NCBI GenBank assembly: GCA_031361295.1
Contig: JANMCN010000147.1
Location: 1 to 43,441, forward strand
Reading direction: 5' to 3'
DNA: 43,441 nucleotides
Origin: JALZOC01 sp031361295
GTDB taxonomy: Bacteria; Acidobacteriota; Vicinamibacteria; Vicinamibacterales; 2-12-FULL-66-21
Made by a program: the position numbers and the translations under genes. The notes beneath the pieces were generated by a model. It had not been told where the DNA came from, did not search any database, and saw only the letters and a program-made list of their open reading frames with translations. Shown piece after piece: positions 39,836 to 43,441 of the stretch (the stretch's first letter is position 1; the number at the start of each line of letters is the position of its first letter).

Positions 39836-42829
39836 CTAGAAGATGAACTTCACGCCGATGCGCGCCTGCACCGGCTCCTGGAACTGATCGTCCATCAGGA
39901 AGCGGGGGTCTTTCTCGATGGCTTGCGACGAAATGAGCCCCGCGAGCGTCTCCTGGCCTGAGTAGAAGAGGGCCTCGTCAGGCTCCACGCCGTTGATCTT
40001 CTGGTAGGTCGAGAACCGCCCGATCGTGGTGTGCTGGTTGAACAGGTTCAGGACGTTGAGCCCGATCTGCACACGCTTGCTGCCGCCCGCCCGGAACGAG
40101 TGCTGCAGCGAGATGTCGGTCTGCGAGAACACCGGCGTGCGGCCGTCGCTGCCGCGTCCGAGGTACTGGACCGGGTAGTTGCTCGTCGGGAAGATCCCGA
40201 TTTCGCGCGTGACCGGCAGGCCGCTGGACAGGAACTCGTTCAGTCCCAGGCTGGTGCCGAAGGGGAACGAGTAGATGAACTGCGTCTTGAACTGGCTGGG
40301 CCGGTCCGTTGCGAGCGGGCCGAAGGCGGGCTTTCCGCCATCGCGGAACATCATCAGCGGATAGTCGTAGCCACGTCCCACGTTCGGGCTGGTGCGGCCA
40401 TTTTCATCCGACTGGGACAAGCCGGAATAATTTCCGTAGAGCCGGCTCCACAGGTAACTGCTGCGCATGTACCAGCGGTCCGCGAAGCGCTTCTCCAGCG
40501 ACACCTCGACGCTGTCGTAGTCTCGCTTGGCCTTGGGCAGCGCGACCTTGGGATCCGTGAACGCCAGGGCGGTCAGATTTTCACCGGGATTGGCGATGAC
40601 GTACCCTTCGCTGCCGTCGGGAGTCAGGAAGCCCGTGTCGTCAATCGCCCGGTCGAGCTGCTTGTGCACGTAGTGGACGCCGAGGGCGACCACGCTGCTC
40701 AGCTGATGATCGAGCCCGAACGTCGCTTCCTGCTGGCGCATCGGCTTGAGGCCGGGATCGATTGAATCCGCGTCCAGCGAAACGGCGCGGAAATCGATCG
40801 GTCCGCGGATGAGCGTGCCGGCGCACGCGGGCGGGCACCCCGAGCCGCTCACGAGCGTCGTGTAGTCTGGCTGGTCGAGCGCGTAGTAGTACTCGAGCCA
40901 CTTGTCGCCGCCGAACGAACCGCGGGGCAGTTCCAGCTTGAAGATGTCGTAGAACACCCCCCACGAGCCGAACGCCTTCCACTTGCCGTCGCCGTTGATG
41001 TCGTAGGCGAACCCGGCACGCGGCGCGAGCTTGTCGCCGAACTTGAAATCGATACCGGCCTTCGGCAGGCCAGGACCCTTGGCATACAGCGGCACCTGTT
41101 CGTGCTCGGTGCGGAGGCCGGCGTTGATGGTCAGCTTCTGGCTGATCGTCCAGGAGTCCTGGACGAAGAGCCCGAGATTCGTCGTGTGGACGAGCCCTTC
41201 GGTGACGAAGCCCTTCTTGGGATCCACGCCGTTGCTTCGAACGGAGTAGTAACCGTAGGTGCCGCGCTTGACCGGCGAGCCGCTCGAGAGGGCCCGATCC
41301 CAGAAGATGGACACGCGGTTGCGTGATTCGCCGCTCAGGACGTCGTTCCCGATGCGGTCCGCCTGCACGCCGAATTTGAACTGGTGGTCGCCGCCCGCCT
41401 TCACGTAATACGTGCCGTCGGCCTGGAAGTTCGCGCGCGTCTGCTGATCGCGCACCACCTTCGTGTTGGACGGGATCGAGCGGAAGCCGGTGGCGCGCTG
41501 CAGGCTCACCGGCACGTCGAGGAGGCCGATGTTGTTGGTGTTCGTCCACCGGAACAGGGGCTGTTCCGTGACCTTGGAGTCGTGCTGGTCGGAGCTGTAA
41601 TAGCCGCCGCGCACTCCGAAGAACAGCCTCTGCGACGCTGTCCAGTCCATGTTCGCAGAAATGGAGTAGTTCGGAAACACGGACTGCTTGCTGTAGTTCG
41701 TGTCCAGCCTGTCCGTGCCCGTGAGCGAAGGCAGCAGGCCCTGCGTGCGGCTCCAGCTGTTGTTGAACGCGACCCGGCTGCGGAGGCTGTTCGCCAGCTG
41801 CGAGGTGATATTGCCCGTGGCGTACTGCACCTGCGCCTTCGTGTCCGTGTTGAACGTGCCGGCGTTCGGGTTGACGGCCGTCGTGGGCGTCACGTTTCGA
41901 GTGGTGCTGGTGAGCGCCGGCTGGTACGCGCCGAAGAACCACGCGCGGTTCGGGACGATCGGGCCGCCGAGGGAGAAGCCGGGCTCGACGCGGTTCGTCG
42001 TGTCCTTCGGATACCTGATGTACTCAGACTTCGTCGAATCCGTCAGGTTCAGGCGCAGGGTCCGCGTCGGCTGTCCCTGCAGCTTGTCTCCCTGCCAGTT
42101 GAACAGCGCACTCCCGTGCCAGTCGTTGGTGCCGCTCTTGGTGATGACGTTGATGACGCCGCCGGTGGCGCCGCCGTACTCGGCCGTGTAGCCGCTCGAC
42201 TTGACCTGAATCTCTTCGACGAAGTCGGCAATCAGGTTCTTGCCGGACGTGCCGGTCTGCAGGTTGGTCGTCTCGATCCCGTCGATGATGTAGCGGTTCT
42301 CGCCCGCACTCGCGCCGTCGATGGAGATGCCACCGAGCTTCGCTTCGGCATTGGCGCCCGGAGCCTGCGTCACGAAACTCGTGAAGTCGCGGCCCTTCGG
42401 CAGCAGCGCAATCTGCTCGCGCGAGATGTTCGTCTGGCGCGCGCTCTGTTTCACGTCGACGAGCGGCGATTCCGCCGTGACCTGGACGTTCTCGGCGACC
42501 CCCTGCACGCCCAGCGCGAGATCAACCTTCTTGATCTGACCAAGGCCCACGTCGATGTCGCTCTGCTTCTTGGGCGCGAAGCCCTGGATCGTCGCGGTCA
42601 CCTCGTACGTGCCGGGGGCGACGGACGGGAAACGGTACGTGCCTTCCGAATCGGTCGTGGACGTCAGGACCACGCCGGTGTTGGTCCGCGCTTCGACGGT
42701 GACGCCGGGAAGCACTGCACCGGAACTGTCCCTCACGACGCCCTCGATGGAACCACGCTGTTCCTGTGCCGTGGCCGGCAAGGCAAACAACAGGGCCACC
42801 ATCAGTGCGGCAAATGTACGTGCTCGCAT
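39836..42829 (-). CDS. Oar-like TonB-dependent outer-membrane protein
   Basis: Large outer-membrane protein of 997 residues. A signal peptide (RARTFAALMVALLFALPATAQ) precedes a carboxypeptidase-regulatory (CarboxypepD_reg-like) beta-sandwich (about 26-112: GSIEGVVRDSSGAVLPGV ... VAPGTYEVTATIQGF). A TonB-plug-like domain follows (about 130-240, with IIDGIETTNLQTG and YGGATGGVINVITKSGT), then a 22-strand-type barrel ending VQARIGVKFIF with terminal Phe. Such Oar/Cna-like receptors are greatly expanded in acidobacteria and myxobacteria; the ligand is unknown, as the family includes receptors for glycans and peptides as well as adhesion-related proteins. No TonB box could be identified with certainty. 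ATG 42829 has AGGAGG 11 nt upstream. Confidence 0.93.
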   Translation of the reverse strand: MRARTFAALMVALLFALPATAQEQRGSIEGVVRDSSGAVLPGVTVEARTNTGVVLTSTTDSEGTYRFPSVAPGTYEVTATIQGFAPKKQSDIDVGLGQIKKVDLALGVQGVAENVQVTAESPLVDVKQSARQTNISREQIALLPKGRDFTSFVTQAPGANAEAKLGGISIDGASAGENRYIIDGIETTNLQTGTSGKNLIADFVEEIQVKSSGYTAEYGGATGGVINVITKSGTNDWHGSALFNWQGDKLQGQPTRTLRLNLTDSTKSEYIRYPKDTTNRVEPGFSLGGPIVPNRAWFFGAYQPALTSTTRNVTPTTAVNPNAGTFNTDTKAQVQYATGNITSQLANSLRSRVAFNNSWSRTQGLLPSLTGTDRLDTNYSKQSVFPNYSISANMDWTASQRLFFGVRGGYYSSDQHDSKVTEQPLFRWTNTNNIGLLDVPVSLQRATGFRSIPSNTKVVRDQQTRANFQADGTYYVKAGGDHQFKFGVQADRIGNDVLSGESRNRVSIFWDRALSSGSPVKRGTYGYYSVRSNGVDPKKGFVTEGLVHTTNLGLFVQDSWTISQKLTINAGLRTEHEQVPLYAKGPGLPKAGIDFKFGDKLAPRAGFAYDINGDGKWKAFGSWGVFYDIFKLELPRGSFGGDKWLEYYYALDQPDYTTLVSGSGCPPACAGTLIRGPIDFRAVSLDADSIDPGLKPMRQQEATFGLDHQLSSVVALGVHYVHKQLDRAIDDTGFLTPDGSEGYVIANPGENLTALAFTDPKVALPKAKRDYDSVEVSLEKRFADRWYMRSSYLWSRLYGNYSGLSQSDENGRTSPNVGRGYDYPLMMFRDGGKPAFGPLATDRPSQFKTQFIYSFPFGTSLGLNEFLSSGLPVTREIGIFPTSNYPVQYLGRGSDGRTPVFSQTDISLQHSFRAGGSKRVQIGLNVLNLFNQHTTIGRFSTYQKINGVEPDEALFYSGQETLAGLISSQAIEKDPRFLMDDQFQEPVQARIGVKFIF

Positions 42830-42942
42830 GTCTGGTTCATCCTCCTGAATAACAACGGAAACAAGTCAGCGCATGCGGGGCCCCGAAGAGCCTGTCGGAC
42901 GCGTTTGACTCGGAAAACTGGGACGAGCCCAGCCAGGGGACT

Positions 42943-42948
42943 ATATAG
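42943..42948 (-). promoter_or_regulatory. Possible -10 box of the Oar-like gene
   Basis: TATATA within CTATATAGCA, read on the minus strand. A start near 42936 would leave a leader of about 107 nt with AGGAGG near its end. A TTGTCC further upstream is 22 bp away, too far for a normal -35. Confidence 0.4.
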
Positions 42949-43153
42949 CACGGAATATGCCCGTGTGCGGGACAACCGAGCATCAGTGAAATCAGGCACT
43001 TAGCGGCATTGGGGACGCAATTCGTCACTGGAATCCGTTTTTTTGAATCCAAAGTGATGGATTGTGTGACGAATCCGCCCGCGGGCCGGCTGCCGTTCGT
43101 CCCTGGGCCAGGGTGGCTCAGCTCAGACTTCCCCGGCCCAGTTCACGATTTTC

Positions 43154-43221
43154 CAGTGGCCAGTTCTCAGTTCCCAGTTCCCAGTTTCCAGTTCCCAGTC
43201 GAGCCCCGAATCCCGAATCCC
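43154..43221 (+). repeat. Heptamer array G next to the thiolase promoter
   Basis: Units CAGTGGC, CAGTTCT, CAGTTCC x2, CAGTTTC, CAGTTCC, CAGTCGA, then a 5-nt interruption, then GAATCCC x2. The last unit ends 3 bp before the TATGAT box of the thiolase gene. The unit again shifts from CAGT-type to AAT-type along the + strand. Confidence 0.88.
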
Positions 43222-43223
43222 GA

Positions 43224-43229
43224 TATGAT
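43224..43229 (+). promoter_or_regulatory. -10 box of the thiolase gene
   Basis: TATGAT, 6 nt before GTG 43236, no Shine-Dalgarno between. It abuts heptamer array G and fits the leaderless pattern of this window. Confidence 0.5.
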
Positions 43230-43235
43230 CGCGGC

Positions 43236-43441
43236 GTGACCGCCTCGGATGTCGTGATAGTCGGTGCGGCGAGGACGCCCATCGGGCGCTACGGCGGTGC
43301 ATTTCGCGCCGTGCACCCGGCCGAGCTCGGCGCGGTGGCGGTCCGTGCCGCGTTGGCGAGGGCGGGCGTGGACGGCGCGCGCGTGGACGAAGTCCTGATC
43401 GGGCACGCCAGGCAGGCGGGTTCGGGACCGAACCCCGCGCG
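43236..43441 (+). CDS. Thiolase / acetyl-CoA acetyltransferase, N-terminal fragment (3' end outside window)
   Basis: The first 68 residues are present. They show the thiolase N-terminal start: VVIVGAARTPIGRYGGAFRAV, HPAELGAVAVRAALARAG and EVLIGHARQAGSGPNPA. The active-site cysteine (about residue 90) lies beyond the window edge. The family condenses or cleaves acyl-CoAs in fatty acid or polyhydroxyalkanoate metabolism. The GTG start follows TATGAT by 6 nt. The reading frame stays open to the end of the window. Confidence 0.87.
   Translation, partial: MTASDVVIVGAARTPIGRYGGAFRAVHPAELGAVAVRAALARAGVDGARVDEVLIGHARQAGSGPNPA

Larger units (their letters stand above)
42830..43235. other. 406-bp divergent gap between the Oar-like gene and the thiolase gene
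   Basis: Holds, from left to right, the AGGAGG and leader of the Oar-like gene (about 42830-42936), its probable promoter (TATATA at 42943-42948), about 150 bp with no recognised signal, heptamer array G (43154-43221), and the thiolase -10 box (43224-43229). No gene is supported here. Confidence 0.7.

Noticed and set aside
41384..43003. 539-codon + strand frame opposite the Oar-like receptor gene
   Set aside because: The receptor frame has signal peptide, regulatory domain, plug, barrel and terminator; the antisense frame has none of these features.

Overview
The window reads as chromosomal DNA of a high-G+C Gram-negative bacterium, most likely an acidobacterium (Vicinamibacteria-like). The taxon is an inference from an Oar-like TonB-dependent protein with a carboxypeptidase-regulatory N-terminus, an ECF sigma/zinc anti-sigma/DUF4097 cassette, a complete rod-shape cluster ending in an RNase E/G gene, and a general resemblance of many proteins to acidobacterial families. 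Gene density is high. I see no tRNA, rRNA, IS element, prophage or CRISPR array.

Layout. 1-1879 (-): a PpiD/SurA-type periplasmic foldase that runs off the left edge. 2145-10677 (+): a GAF-GGDEF protein followed by mreB-mreC-mreD-mrdA-rodA-rng, the cell-elongation module. 10767-17480 (-): a small secreted protein; the sigma/anti-sigma/DUF4097 cassette; an alkyltransferase-family DNA repair protein; an outer-membrane barrel overlapping an M4 metalloprotease; and a small membrane protein. 17599-21328 (-): an HD-GYP protein and a HEAT-repeat protein that appear to share an N-terminal domain. 21512-27861 (+): a nucleoside uptake and phosphorolysis operon (deoA, CNT transporter, PNP, cytidine deaminase, mtnA) running into tsaD. 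27956-28953 (+): a YjbQ family protein and an HD phosphohydrolase. 28980-32693 (+): two ABC ATPase/permease pairs. 32797-36344 (+): an unknown anchored protein, a gamma-glutamylcyclotransferase-like protein, a PilZ protein and an aldehyde dehydrogenase. 36507-38945 (+): a hybrid histidine kinase. 39002-42829 (-): a TPR lipoprotein-like secreted protein and the Oar-like receptor. 43236 to the right edge (+): the start of a thiolase.

The most unusual signal is not a gene. Seven intergenic spots carry tandem arrays with an almost exact 7-bp period (units such as CAGTTCC, CAATCCC, AAACTGG, AGCTGGA, CGTGCAA). They abut start codons, stop codons or promoters. Two supply a ribosome binding site, one supplies a stop codon, and two are inverted so that they can fold into long RNA hairpins. 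Three of them change unit in the same order (CAGT-type then CAAT/GAAT-type) along the + strand. They resemble the heptanucleotide STRR repeats known from heterocystous cyanobacteria.

Secondary themes are a cyclic-di-GMP set (GGDEF synthase with I-site, HD-GYP, PilZ) spread over the window, and four genes whose start codon lies 6-8 nt after a TAnnnT -10 box with no Shine-Dalgarno sequence, which suggests leaderless transcripts. Long open frames opposite the real genes are judged to be high-GC shadows.
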